Assembly (NCBI GenBank): GCA_024742605.1
Contig: JANSYC010000007.1
Span: forward strand, 24,791-88,790
DNA from: Alphaproteobacteria bacterium
GTDB taxonomy: Bacteria; Pseudomonadota; Alphaproteobacteria; Thalassobaculales; Thalassobaculaceae
Direction of reading: 5' to 3'
Length of the DNA stretch: 64,000 nt
Shown here: positions 15,409 through 24,011 of the stretch, one piece after another
Numbering within the stretch: the stretch's first letter is position 1
How the letters are laid out: every line of letters begins with the position of its first letter
Made by a program: the position numbers and the translations under genes
The notes under the pieces: model-generated
The model's input: the letters and a program-made list of their open reading frames with translations, nothing else
Database searches by the model: none
Told to the model about the DNA's origin: nothing

Positions 15409-16167
15409 TCAGGTCTCGGCACCGCCATTGGCGGCGATCATCTGACCGTTGATGAACCCGCCCGCATCCGATGCCAGGAACCCGGTCAGGGCGGCGATGT
15501 CCTCCGGCGTGCCCAACCGGCCGACCGGGATGCGTCCCAGTTGGCTCTTGATGTGATGGGTCATGCTCTCGTCCTTGTGCTCGCTCAGGATCGGACCCGG
15601 AGAGATCGCGTTCGCGGTCACCCCTTTCGGGCCCAGTTCCTTGGCGAGCGACTTGGTGAGCCCCCAGAGCCCGTGCTTGGCGGCGGAGACCGGCGCGCGG
15701 CCGGCGTAGCCGTGGATCGCGTTCATGCCGGTCAGATTGACGATGCGCCCCCAGCCTGCCTCGACCATGCCGGGACCGAAGGCGCGGGCGGTGTAGAAGC
15801 TGGAATGGAGATCGGTGTCGATCACCCGGTGCCAGTCGGCGTCGCTCATCTCCAGGAACGGCTTCTCCGGCCGGATGGCGGCGTTGTTCACCACGACATG
15901 GACGGTTCCGAACGCGGCCAGGGCCTGTTTCGCCATTTCGGTCACCTGCTCGGAGCGGCCCACGTCTCCCATGACCACCAGGACCTTCCGGCCCAGCGCC
16001 GTCACCTCCTTGGCCACCGCGTCGCAGACGGCCTGGTCCGCACGGCCGTTCAGCACGATGTCGGCACCGCGTGCCGCGAGCTCGAGGGCGATCGCCCGGC
16101 CGATATTCCGGCCCGCACCGGAGATGAAGGCGGCCTTCCCGCTGAGCGACTCTGTCGTGCCGGTCAT
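15409..16167 (-). CDS. SDR-fold protein lacking canonical catalytic Ser and Tyr
   Basis: A 252-residue short-chain dehydrogenase/reductase-fold protein. The N-terminal nucleotide-binding motif is SGAGRNIGRAIALELAARG and the NNAAIRP motif is present, so NAD(P) binding looks intact. The active-site region reads NLTGMNAIHGYAG then RAPVSAAKHG: Lys164 is present, but the expected Tyr four residues earlier is Val160 and the expected Ser is Gly147. Some SDR subgroups carry such changes. It may therefore use another acid/base or serve a non-classical role. It is coupled by a 4-nt overlap to the upstream AhpD-like gene on the same strand. Confidence 0.88.
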   Translation of the reverse strand: MTGTTESLSGKAAFISGAGRNIGRAIALELAARGADIVLNGRADQAVCDAVAKEVTALGRKVLVVMGDVGRSEQVTEMAKQALAAFGTVHVVVNNAAIRPEKPFLEMSDADWHRVIDTDLHSSFYTARAFGPGMVEAGWGRIVNLTGMNAIHGYAGRAPVSAAKHGLWGLTKSLAKELGPKGVTANAISPGPILSEHKDESMTHHIKSQLGRIPVGRLGTPEDIAALTGFLASDAGGFINGQMIAANGGAET

Positions 16168-16766
16168 TCCGCGGCCTCCCCGGTCTTATGGGTGGGCAGG
16201 CTGGCCTGGGTGAATCCCCGTGCCAGCATGTCGTCCATCACGCCGTCTTCCATCTCGATCTGCAGCGCGTCGTTGAACCGGTTGAAGAAGCCGCACAGGG
16301 CGGTGCGCAGGGTCAGCTCGACGATCTGCTCCTCGGAGAAATGCGCCTTCAGCTGCTCGAACATGCCGTCGCGGATCATGTAGGGGGTGTTCGACACCTT
16401 GATCGCGTAGTCGCGCACCAGATGATCGACCGCATCGAAGCCGGGCACCTCCGGGTCGAGGATGTTCTCGACCGCCTCGACGCTGACGCCCTGCTCCTGC
16501 AGCCGGGGGGCGTGATGGGCGACGCAATAGGGGCATTCGGTCAGTTTGGAGACCACCACCAGGGCGATCTCCAGATAGCGCTTCGGCAGCACCGTCTCGT
16601 CGGCGAATTCCAGCAGCATCGCCATCAGATGGCGCAGCGCCGGCGGGCGGTGGGCGAAGACCTTCACCTGGTTGAGGAACGGGCCGTATTCGGTGGCGAA
16701 CCGCTGGTAGATCGGCCGGCAATCCTCGGGAACCTCGGCAATCTCGACATCGCGCACGCGGGCCAT
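16164..16766 (-). CDS. Carboxymuconolactone decarboxylase / AhpD-like protein
   Basis: A 200-residue all-helical protein of the AhpD/CMD superfamily. The redox motif CPYC with a following His (CPYCVAHHAP) is the peroxidase-type signature of the AhpD-like branch. A perfect AGGAGG site precedes the ATG at 16766, so the longer open frame upstream is not used. It forms a two-gene unit with the SDR-fold protein, its stop overlapping that gene's start. Such pairs are often associated with organic-acid or aromatic catabolism, but the substrate cannot be deduced. Confidence 0.87.
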   Translation of the reverse strand: MARVRDVEIAEVPEDCRPIYQRFATEYGPFLNQVKVFAHRPPALRHLMAMLLEFADETVLPKRYLEIALVVVSKLTECPYCVAHHAPRLQEQGVSVEAVENILDPEVPGFDAVDHLVRDYAIKVSNTPYMIRDGMFEQLKAHFSEEQIVELTLRTALCGFFNRFNDALQIEMEDGVMDDMLARGFTQASLPTHKTGEAAE

Positions 16767-16947
16767 TCCATCCTCCTGAACTCTTTTTGCGGAGAGCAGC
16801 TTAGCCCGGTGCTCGGCTCCATGGGAACACGGTCGTGGCGGGCGATTTGCAGGGTACCGGTGCCAAGACGACGCGAAACGAAACCGGTCGTTAACTAAGT
16901 CGAAATTTCTATGAGGGATAACGAACGATAGAGATCGATCTTCACGG

Positions 16948-18270
16948 ATGGTGATAAGTCTTATGGGCTGGGGCGAGAAGTTCTTTTCGGTCGCGGATTT
17001 CACGCCACATGGCTTTTGCCTGCTCTGGGACCCGGCGCTCGTCTGGACCTATTTCCTTTCCGATGCGACGATCGCCCTCGCGTATTTCTCGATTCCCGCG
17101 GCTCTGTGGGTGATCGCCAGCCGTCGGCCCGATCTGAACCCGCACGGAGTCCTGCTCGCCTTCGCGGCTTTCATCGCGATGTGCGGCCTGACCCATGTGA
17201 TGGCCATGGTGACCCTGTGGCTGCCACTCTACGGGCTGTCGGGGGTCATCAAGGCGATCACCGCTCTGGTGTCCATCGTCACCGCGGCGTTGATCTGGAA
17301 GCTTCTGCAGGCGATCCTGCACACGCCCCGAGCCGTCGAACTGGCGGCCGCCAACGATGAACTGGTCCGTCTGAACGCCTCTCTGGAGACGCGGGTCGCG
17401 GAGCGCACGCAGGCCCTGCAGGAGTCCAACGCGCAGCTTCTGAGCACGGCGATCGAGGCCCGCGAGGGCGAGCGGGTGAAGCACGATTTCCTGGCCCGGG
17501 TCAGCCATGAGCTGCGGACCCCGCTGAACGCGATCCTCGGCTTCAACGATCTGATGCGGACCGGAATTTCCGGTACGCTCTCGGACAAGCACATGGAGTA
17601 TTCGGAGAGTGTGAATGTCGCCGCCCAGCATCTCCTGCAGGAGATCAACGATGTGCTGGACCTGGAACGGCTGAGCGATCCGGCCAATCGGCTGAGCTTG
17701 GAGCAGGTCGACCTGTCGGCGGAGATCGAGCAGATCGTCCGGCTGAACCAGTCCGCCTCCGGCGGACACCGGGCCAAGGTGCGGATCAATATCCTGGAGG
17801 GCTTTCAGATTCGGGCCGACCGACATTCGATCGTGGTGATTATGGGAAATCTGGTCTCGAACGCCATCAAATACTCGCTCCCCGGCGGCGAGACCGACAT
17901 CCGGGCCCGCGCCCTGCCGTCCTCCGGTCTGGTCGAAATCACGGTCGCGGACCGGGGGATCGGAATCCCCGCCAACCGGCTGTCGGATATCTTCACCCCT
18001 TTCGTCCGGGCGCACGAGACAGAACTGCCTGCCGTGGGCGGAACCGGGCTGGGGCTGTCCATCGTGAAGATGTTGGTTGAGATGCATGGCGGAGAGATCC
18101 GCGTCGCCAGCGCACCGGGTGAAGGCACGACCATGACCGTCCTGCTGCCGATCGATCCCGCCCCCTTATCGGCGGCCGGCTCGGAGCTTCAGGACCTCAA
18201 ACGCATGGCGGTCGAGGGGTTCGGGATCGATCCTGCCGGCAGTCTGGCAAGCGCCCCGACCCCGTCCTGA
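16948..18270 (+). CDS. Sensor histidine kinase with ethylene-receptor-like membrane domain
   Basis: A 440-residue hybrid of a three-helix membrane sensor and a cytosolic kinase. Residues about 25-115 match the copper/ethylene-binding domain of plant ETR1 and cyanobacterial Etr1: Asp39, Tyr46, Ile49, Pro50, Ile76, Cys79 and His83 stand at exactly the ETR1 spacing (Asp25, Tyr32, Ile35, Pro36, Ile62, Cys65, His69). A coiled-coil linker (ELAAANDELVRLNASLETRV) follows, then HisKA with His187 (RVSHELRTPLNAI), N-box NLVSNAIKYS, DRGIGIP and GTGLGLSIV. No receiver domain or adjacent response regulator is present. The start ATG 16948 has a weak ribosome site; 16963 is an alternative. Confidence 0.92.
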   Translation: MVISLMGWGEKFFSVADFTPHGFCLLWDPALVWTYFLSDATIALAYFSIPAALWVIASRRPDLNPHGVLLAFAAFIAMCGLTHVMAMVTLWLPLYGLSGVIKAITALVSIVTAALIWKLLQAILHTPRAVELAAANDELVRLNASLETRVAERTQALQESNAQLLSTAIEAREGERVKHDFLARVSHELRTPLNAILGFNDLMRTGISGTLSDKHMEYSESVNVAAQHLLQEINDVLDLERLSDPANRLSLEQVDLSAEIEQIVRLNQSASGGHRAKVRINILEGFQIRADRHSIVVIMGNLVSNAIKYSLPGGETDIRARALPSSGLVEITVADRGIGIPANRLSDIFTPFVRAHETELPAVGGTGLGLSIVKMLVEMHGGEIRVASAPGEGTTMTVLLPIDPAPLSAAGSELQDLKRMAVEGFGIDPAGSLASAPTPS

Positions 18271-18276
18271 GCCCCC

Positions 18277-19059
18277 TTATCCGATGGCCTGGACGAACCG
18301 CATCTTGTCGTCGCGCATCTGGATCGCCGTCAGGACGTTCGAGAAGAACGCGCCGGTGTCCAAATTGATGCGATGGTTGGTGACGGTTGGGTCTTCGAAG
18401 GGTTCTTCCGGGGTATGGCCGTGCACCACCACCACCTCGAACGGCCAGCCGTCGGCCGGATCCAGGAAGGCATCCCGGATCCACAGCAGCGCCTCCTCCT
18501 CCTGGTTTTCGAGGGGCCGGCGCGGGTCGAGACCTGCGTGCACGAACATCCAGTCGCCGATCCGATGATGGGTCTTCAAGTGTCCCATCAGTTCCAGGAC
18601 GATCTCGGGGGCGACCTCCCGAAGCCGGGCGGGGATAGCGTCGGGGGCGGGCAGAGTGGTCAGACCAAAGCTGGTCAGCGTCGCCTCCGCTCCGTTCACC
18701 AGCCAGGTCTCGATTTCCGAAACCTCCGGATCGCCCAGCAGGCTGTCGCGCAGCCACCGGTCGTGATTGCCCATGAGCACCACGTCCGCGACCGAGTCCG
18801 GAGCGCGCGAAAAGGCGGCCAGGCCGCCCGCCGCCAGTCCCAGAACATTCAGGGAATCCGAGCCGCGGTCGATCAGATCGCCCAGGAAGATGTTGGTCGC
18901 GTGATCGATTCCAGGCTTGCCCAGATCGTCCGCCAGAGCCTCCAGCAGCGGCTCCAGCAGATCGGCGCGGCCGTGCACGTCTCCGATCGCACTGATCAGG
19001 TGATCGGTGTGCACCGGTTTCGGGGTTGGCTGCCAGTCGCCGTGGGTGATGGTGATCAT
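18277..19059 (-). CDS. Metallophosphoesterase (serine/threonine-phosphatase-like)
   Basis: A calcineurin-like phosphoesterase of 260 residues. The dimetal motifs are clear: AIGDVHGRADLL, FLGDLIDRG, LMGNHDRW, FVHAGLDP and VVHGHTPEEP. This order and length fit the bacterial PrpA/ApaH-like protein phosphatase group. I prefer the ATG at 19059; a GTG at 19092 would add 11 residues. It is convergent with the ethylene-receptor-like kinase, only 6 nt apart. The substrate (phosphoprotein or dinucleoside polyphosphate) is not determinable. Confidence 0.9.
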   Translation of the reverse strand: MITITHGDWQPTPKPVHTDHLISAIGDVHGRADLLEPLLEALADDLGKPGIDHATNIFLGDLIDRGSDSLNVLGLAAGGLAAFSRAPDSVADVVLMGNHDRWLRDSLLGDPEVSEIETWLVNGAEATLTSFGLTTLPAPDAIPARLREVAPEIVLELMGHLKTHHRIGDWMFVHAGLDPRRPLENQEEEALLWIRDAFLDPADGWPFEVVVVHGHTPEEPFEDPTVTNHRINLDTGAFFSNVLTAIQMRDDKMRFVQAIG

Positions 19060-19114
19060 CCGACTATCGAACCTGCCGAACCGCGTCGGCACAAGCCCCG
19101 ACCGTCGAGCGGCG

Positions 19115-19564
19115 TCAGAGACGGCGCCGGGATGTGGTCACGCCGACCGCCTGGGCATCGTTGAACACATCCAGCTTCTCGACCGTGACCTCCGCCCGAC
19201 GCGCCCGGTCGTCCGACAGGGCCAGTTCGGCGATCCGGTCGGCCAGGGTTTCCACCAGCTTGATATGGCCGCCGGCCGCCAGATCCCGGATCGCGGCGCA
19301 GAGCCGCTCGTAGCAGTAGACCCGGCCGTAATCCTCGGCGAATCCCTCGTCGGGGCGGTCGCAGTCGACGGTCACGTCGACCCGGATGCGCTGGGGGGCC
19401 TGTTTCTCATGGGCATGGATGCCGATGGAGAAATCGACCACCAGGCCGCGCACGCGCACGGTATAGCCGTCCTCGGCCACCGTGCGGGCGCGTCGGACCG
19501 CGTCCCGTGTGGTTTCCGGCGCTTCCACGAGCGCCGCCAGTTTCAGCCGTCCGTCGGGGGCCAT
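19115..19564 (-). CDS. folB: Dihydroneopterin aldolase
   Basis: Cleaves 7,8-dihydroneopterin to hydroxymethyl-dihydropterin and glycolaldehyde in folate synthesis. The 149-residue product has the FolB core (VVDFSIGIHAHEKQAPQRIR, then VETLADRIAE with the catalytic-region Glu, and AEVTVEKLDVF). It is about 30 residues longer than a minimal FolB because of an N-terminal extension. The ATG at 19564 follows GGAGGATTC. The other folate genes are not adjacent. An alternative role as an epimerase of the same family is possible. Confidence 0.88.
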   Translation of the reverse strand: MAPDGRLKLAALVEAPETTRDAVRRARTVAEDGYTVRVRGLVVDFSIGIHAHEKQAPQRIRVDVTVDCDRPDEGFAEDYGRVYCYERLCAAIRDLAAGGHIKLVETLADRIAELALSDDRARRAEVTVEKLDVFNDAQAVGVTTSRRRL

Positions 19565-19765
19565 GAATCCTCCATCATCACGTCGGCGGCACCCTAAACG
19601 ACAGAACAGGGCCTTGTCGTCCAAAACCCGCCGTTGGCGGTCGCCACGCTGACAGATATCGGATTGGCGCGAGACAATTGAAAGGAGGGCAGCTTTGCGG
19701 GCCGGGGTGAAGTGGTTAGGCTGCGCCGGGCTTGTATACAAAGAGACGCAGAGGAGACGACTGAA

Positions 19766-20149
19766 ATGGGCTCGGAACTGTTCGAAAAAGGCCTGAAGAA
19801 CCGGCGCGAGGTTCTCGGCGCGGAATACGTCGACAAATCGATCTCGGCGGCCGACGATTTCAACATGCCGCTGCAGGAACTTGTGACGGAGTTCGCCTGG
19901 GGCGCCGTCTGGGGCCGGGAATCGGAACTGCCGCGCAAGCAGCGCTCCATCATCAATCTGGCCATGCTGACCGCACTGAACCGCCCGCACGAGCTGGAGC
20001 TGCACATCCGGGGGGCGGTCAACAACGGCGTGACCAAGGAGGAGATGCGCGAAATCTTCCTGCAATCGGCGGTCTATTGCGGATTTCCGGCGGCGATCGA
20101 CGCGTTCCGGACCGCGCGCAAGGTGCTGTCCGAGATGGGAGAGCTGTGA
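19766..20149 (+). CDS. Carboxymuconolactone decarboxylase family protein
   Basis: A 127-residue protein matching the 4-carboxymuconolactone decarboxylase subgroup in length and layout: NRPHELELHIRGAVNNG in the middle and IFLQSAVYCGFPAAIDAFR near the end. It lacks the CxxC of AhpD-type members, in line with PcaC-like lactone decarboxylases. An excellent GAGGAGACG site precedes the ATG. It is the first gene of a four-gene set, and its stop overlaps the next start. No other protocatechuate genes are present, so a true PcaC role is doubtful. Confidence 0.9.
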   Translation: MGSELFEKGLKNRREVLGAEYVDKSISAADDFNMPLQELVTEFAWGAVWGRESELPRKQRSIINLAMLTALNRPHELELHIRGAVNNGVTKEEMREIFLQSAVYCGFPAAIDAFRTARKVLSEMGEL

Positions 20150-21069
20150 TGTCCGGAACCCGGTTTGGCTGGATCGGTCTCGGCAACATGGGCTGGCCGA
20201 TGGCCCGCAACACCAAGACGGCCGGGCTTTCGCTCAACGTCTTCGACATCAACCAGGATGTTCTCGGCCGGTTCGCGAGCGAGTTCGACAGCGGCCGCTC
20301 CTCGAGCCTGCAGGGCCTGGGAGAGGCGTCCGACGTTGTGGTCACGATCGTGCCGGACGGCAAGGTGGTCCGCCGGATCTGTTTCGGCGAGGGCGATAAC
20401 GTCTTGGGCGGCCTCAAGCCCGGCTCGATCCTGGTGGACATGAGCTCGTCCGAGCCGACCGGCACACGGGAACTCGGTGCCGAACTGAAGGCCAAGGGGA
20501 TCACCCTGATCGACGCCCCGGTGTCCGGCGGCGCCCACGGCGCGGATGCCGGGACCCTGTCGATCATGGTCGGCTGCGATGACGAGGAGGCGTTCAAGCG
20601 GGTCGAGCCGATGTTCCAGGCGACCGGCAAGAACGTTTTCCGCTGCGGCGGGCTGGGCAACGGCCACGCGATGAAATGCCTGAACAACTACCTTTCGGCT
20701 GTCGGCCTGTCCGCCGCCAACGAGGCGTTGATCATCGGCAAGAAGTTCGGGCTGGATGCGGGCACCATGGTCGATATCTGGAATGTCTCAACCGGCCGAA
20801 ACGCCTCGACCGAGACCAAGTTCCGCCAGAAGGTCCTGCCGCGCACCTACGGCTCCGGCTTCGCCGCCGCCCTGATGGCGAAGGATGTCGGAATCGCCAA
20901 CGGGCTCGCCAAGTCGCAGGATCTCCAGGCGCCGGTCCTGGAGGCTCTGTCCGGCGTGTGGAATGCCGCCTCCGAGATGCTTCCGGGCGTCGATCACGAG
21001 GTCACACTGGAATACTATGAGCGGATCAATGGTGTGGAGATTCCGCTCGACACCGGCAAGAAGGATTGA
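20149..21069 (+). CDS. 3-hydroxyisobutyrate-dehydrogenase-family oxidoreductase
   Basis: A 306-residue NAD(P)-dependent beta-hydroxyacid dehydrogenase. It has the dinucleotide motif FGWIGLGNMGWPMARN, the substrate-binding signature DAPVSGGAHGADAGTL, and the catalytic Lys in GNGHAMKCLNNYLSA. The GLGNMG form is the standard motif. The acid substrate (hydroxyisobutyrate, tartronate semialdehyde, sulfolactaldehyde or another) is not known. The start overlaps the upstream CMD stop by one base, and the CoA-transferase gene follows 3 nt later, so these belong to one operon. Confidence 0.92.
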   Translation: MSGTRFGWIGLGNMGWPMARNTKTAGLSLNVFDINQDVLGRFASEFDSGRSSSLQGLGEASDVVVTIVPDGKVVRRICFGEGDNVLGGLKPGSILVDMSSSEPTGTRELGAELKAKGITLIDAPVSGGAHGADAGTLSIMVGCDDEEAFKRVEPMFQATGKNVFRCGGLGNGHAMKCLNNYLSAVGLSAANEALIIGKKFGLDAGTMVDIWNVSTGRNASTETKFRQKVLPRTYGSGFAAALMAKDVGIANGLAKSQDLQAPVLEALSGVWNAASEMLPGVDHEVTLEYYERINGVEIPLDTGKKD

Positions 21070-21072
21070 TCC

Positions 21073-22296
21073 ATGCAGCCGTTGGCCGGGGTTCGCATTC
21101 TGACGGTCGAGCAGTACGGTGCCGGCCCGTTCGGCACTCTCTATCTCGCCAATCAGGGCGCGGAGGTCATCAAGATCGAAAACCCGGCCGACGGCGGCGA
21201 TATGGCCCGGGGGGTCGGGCCCTATTTTTTCGGGGGGGACGAACCGGGGACGGGGGAAAGTCAGTTCTTCCATTCCTTCAATGCCAATAAGCGCAGCGTC
21301 TGCCTCAACCTCACCAAGGACGACGGCAAGCGTCTGTTCCGGGAGCTGGCGGCGACCTCGGACGCGGTGGTCAACAACCTGCGCGGCGACGTGCCGGAAA
21401 AGCTCGGTCTCGACTACGAGAGCCTGAAGGATGTGAAGACCGATCTGGTCTGCGCCCATCTGTCGGCCTACGGGCGGGACGGGCCGCGCAAGACCTGGCC
21501 GGGCTACGACTATCTGATGCAGGCCGAAGCCGGCTGGTTCTCGGTGACCGGAGAGCCTGGGTCGCCGCCAAACCGGTGCGGGCTGAGCGTGGTCGATCTG
21601 ATGACCGGCGTGACCATGGCCTTCGGTCTGGTGTCGGCCATCCTGAAGGCCCGGGCGACCGGTGTCGGCGGCGATGTGGATGTCAGCCTGTTCGATGTGG
21701 CGACCCACACCACAAGCTATCTCTCGACCTGGTATCTGAACACCGGCCACGTTCAGGATCGGCTGCCGCGTTCGGCGCATCCGTCGCTGACGCCCTGCCA
21801 GTCCTACAAGACCAAGGACGGCTGGATCTTTCTGATGTGCAACAAGGAAAAGTTCTGGCCGATCCTGTGCACGAAGCTCGGACGGCCCGAATGGGCGGAA
21901 GACGACCGGCTGCGGACCTTCAAGGCCCGGTTCGAGAACCGCCCGCTGGTGCAGGACCTGCTGGACGACGCCCTGTCGGCGCGGACCACGGCGGAATTGC
22001 TGCAAGACTTCGCGGGCGAGGTACCCGCATCCCCGATCCTGGATATCGGCCAGGCGCTGGAGAACCCCTTTCATGAGGCGCGGGAGGCGATCGACAGCTT
22101 TCCGAACCCGGTCCTGCCGGGCCAGGAGTTCCGCATGGTGCGGCATCCGATCCGAAACAGCGACGAGGACCGTCCCCTGAATGCCGCGCCCAGCCTGGGA
22201 GTGGATACACGGGACGTCCTGTCCGAGCTCGGGTATGACGAGGCCGCCATTGCGCGCTTCGCGGATGATGGCGTCGCGGGAGAAGCCAGGTCGTGA
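21073..22296 (+). CDS. Class III CoA transferase (CaiB/BaiF family)
   Basis: A 407-residue CoA transferase that would activate a carboxylic acid with CoA taken from another thioester. The N-terminus LAGVRILTVEQYGAGPFGT and the block EVIKIENPADGGDMAR are characteristic. The catalytic Asp lies in VVDLMTGVTMAFG, preceded by a glycine-rich CGLS segment. The gene begins 3 nt after the previous stop and overlaps the next gene by GTGA. With the dehydrogenases on both sides it suggests a hydroxyacid-CoA route. Confidence 0.93.
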   Translation: MQPLAGVRILTVEQYGAGPFGTLYLANQGAEVIKIENPADGGDMARGVGPYFFGGDEPGTGESQFFHSFNANKRSVCLNLTKDDGKRLFRELAATSDAVVNNLRGDVPEKLGLDYESLKDVKTDLVCAHLSAYGRDGPRKTWPGYDYLMQAEAGWFSVTGEPGSPPNRCGLSVVDLMTGVTMAFGLVSAILKARATGVGGDVDVSLFDVATHTTSYLSTWYLNTGHVQDRLPRSAHPSLTPCQSYKTKDGWIFLMCNKEKFWPILCTKLGRPEWAEDDRLRTFKARFENRPLVQDLLDDALSARTTAELLQDFAGEVPASPILDIGQALENPFHEAREAIDSFPNPVLPGQEFRMVRHPIRNSDEDRPLNAAPSLGVDTRDVLSELGYDEAAIARFADDGVAGEARS

Positions 22297-23192
22297 GCAT
22301 GAAGTTCGCCTTTATCGGGTTCGGCGAGGCCGGGCCCCTGGTCGCACGGGGCCTGATGAGTGCCGGCGCCGGATCGGTGACGGCCTACGATATCCTGGCG
22401 GCCGACCCTGAAACGCGGGGCGATTGGGTCGTCAAGGCCGCGTCGGTCGGGGCCCGTCCGGTCAATACGGCCGAAGCGGCGGTGGCGGACGCCGACATCG
22501 TGATCTCCACCGTGACCTCCGAACGGGCGCTGGAGGCGGCCTCGGCGGCGGCCCCGCATCTGCGCCAGGGCCAGATTTATCTGGATTTCAATTCCTGCTC
22601 GCCCGGCAAAAAGGTGAAGGCGGCGGTCGCGGTCGAGAACCGGTCCGCGGCGCGCTATGTGGACGTGGCGGTGATGGACACGGTGCCGGGGCGTGGCCAT
22701 CTGGTGCCGATGCTGCTGGCGGGAGAGGCGGCGGAAGCGGCCGTCGAGGCCCTCGCACCCTTCGGGATGAATCTGGAGGTGGTCGGCACCTCCATCGGTC
22801 AGGCCTCGACCATCAAGATGGCCCGCAGCGTGTTCATGAAAGGGATCGAGGCGATCCTGTGCGAGAGCCTGGTCGCGGCCCATCGCGCCGGCGTGCACGA
22901 GCGGGTGCTGAGCTCGATCCAGGGGACCTTTCCGGATCTGGACTGGCGGGCGCTCGCGACCTACCACATGGGCCGCATGGCCCTGCACGGGCGGCGGCGG
23001 GCGATCGAGATGGATTCGGTGGCCGACACTCTGCGCGATCTCGACATGCAGCCGTTCACCGCCAAAGGCACCGGAGATCGGCAGATGTGGGTTGCGGATC
23101 TTGGGCTGCGGGAGATGTTCGGTACCGACGGACCCGAGACGCTGGAAGACTTTCTGGACGCGGTCGCGCGGGCCGATCAGCCGAAACGCTGA
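22293..23192 (+). CDS. NAD(P)-binding oxidoreductase with DUF1932-like C-terminus
   Basis: A 299-residue protein with a 6-phosphogluconate-dehydrogenase-type nucleotide domain (FAFIGFGEAGPLVARGL) and a helical C-terminal half with KMARSVFMKGIEAIL containing the conserved Lys. The FGEAG variation and the C-terminal part match the DUF1932-type group rather than ordinary hydroxyisobutyrate dehydrogenases. It starts with GTG overlapping the CoA-transferase stop. It is the second dehydrogenase in this four-gene operon, so it likely acts on another intermediate of the same route. Confidence 0.85.
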   Translation: MSMKFAFIGFGEAGPLVARGLMSAGAGSVTAYDILAADPETRGDWVVKAASVGARPVNTAEAAVADADIVISTVTSERALEAASAAAPHLRQGQIYLDFNSCSPGKKVKAAVAVENRSAARYVDVAVMDTVPGRGHLVPMLLAGEAAEAAVEALAPFGMNLEVVGTSIGQASTIKMARSVFMKGIEAILCESLVAAHRAGVHERVLSSIQGTFPDLDWRALATYHMGRMALHGRRRAIEMDSVADTLRDLDMQPFTAKGTGDRQMWVADLGLREMFGTDGPETLEDFLDAVARADQPKR

Positions 23193-23218
23193 GACGATCG
23201 TTCCGAGTTTGCTCTAGA

Positions 23219-23232
23219 CAAGAACTTTCTTG
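23219..23232. promoter_or_regulatory. Palindromic site upstream of sodB
   Basis: A 14-nt dyad, CAAGAA-CT-TTCTTG, lies about 83 nt before the sodB ATG and 27 nt after the upstream stop. The position fits an operator for the superoxide dismutase promoter; the regulator cannot be named. Confidence 0.3.
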
Positions 23233-23314
23233 GTCTTACATGTTGGCTAAGGATCGGCGGATCACATCCGGGTCCGTCCTGCTAAGAAACGAACCCACAG
23301 AGGAGAGCCATATC

Positions 23315-23923
23315 ATGGCATTTGAACTTCCCCCGCTGCCCTACGACTACGAGGCCCTGGGGCCGTACATGTCGCGTGAGACCCTCGAGTTTCACCATGA
23401 CAAGCATCACAACGCCTATGTTGTGAACGGCAACAAACTGCTTGAGGGAAGCGGCCTGGAAGGCAAGTCCCTCGATGAGATCGTCAAGGCCTCCTACGAC
23501 GGCGGCAAGGGCGGCGGTCTGTTCAACAATGCGGCCCAGCATTGGAACCATATCGAGTTCTGGAAATGGATGAAGCCGAACGGCGGCGGTGCCATTCCGG
23601 GCGAACTCGAGAAGAAGCTGGTGTCGGATTTCGGCAGCGTGGACGCGTTCAAGGACGAGTTCGTTCAGGCCGGCGTCGGCCAGTTCGGGTCGGGCTGGTG
23701 CTGGCTGGTGCTCGGCACCGACGGCAAGCTGAAGGTCAGCAAGACCGCGAACGGCGTGAACCCGCTGGCGACCGGTGAGGGCACGGCCCTGCTGGGCTGC
23801 GATGTCTGGGAGCACTCCTACTACATCGACTACCGCAACCGTCGCCCCGACTACGTCAAGGCGTTCGTCGACAGCATGGTGAACTGGGAGCGGGTCGCCG
23901 AAATCTACGGCGCGGCCAGTTAA
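23315..23923 (+). CDS. sodB: Superoxide dismutase (Fe type)
   Basis: Converts superoxide to hydrogen peroxide and oxygen in the cytosol. The 202-residue product has all metal ligands: the His in HHDKHHNAYV, His in AAQHWNHIEFW, and the DVWEHSYYIDYRN block with Asp and His. The GGGLFNNAAQHWNH wording and GQFGSGWCWL favour the iron form, although Fe and Mn cannot be separated with certainty from these alone. A GAGGAGAGCC site precedes the ATG. It is a monocistronic gene with inverted repeats after the stop. Confidence 0.96.
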   Translation: MAFELPPLPYDYEALGPYMSRETLEFHHDKHHNAYVVNGNKLLEGSGLEGKSLDEIVKASYDGGKGGGLFNNAAQHWNHIEFWKWMKPNGGGAIPGELEKKLVSDFGSVDAFKDEFVQAGVGQFGSGWCWLVLGTDGKLKVSKTANGVNPLATGEGTALLGCDVWEHSYYIDYRNRRPDYVKAFVDSMVNWERVAEIYGAAS

Positions 23924-23939
23924 GAACACATCCGCTCGA

Positions 23940-24011
23940 CCTCGGCTGATCGTGCCGAGGACGAGACGAAACCTACATACGGCGTGTCTTCAATAAGAGG
24001 GCACGCCGTAT
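23940..24011. terminator. Two inverted repeats downstream of sodB
   Basis: CCTCGGC/GCCGAGG (23940-23960) and ATACGGCGTG/CACGCCGTAT (23977-24011, with a 15-nt loop) follow the sodB stop. Neither has a strong U-tract, so termination efficiency is uncertain. The remainder up to 24187 is AT-rich with nothing else recognisable apart from a TAATAT box near 24165. Confidence 0.45.
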
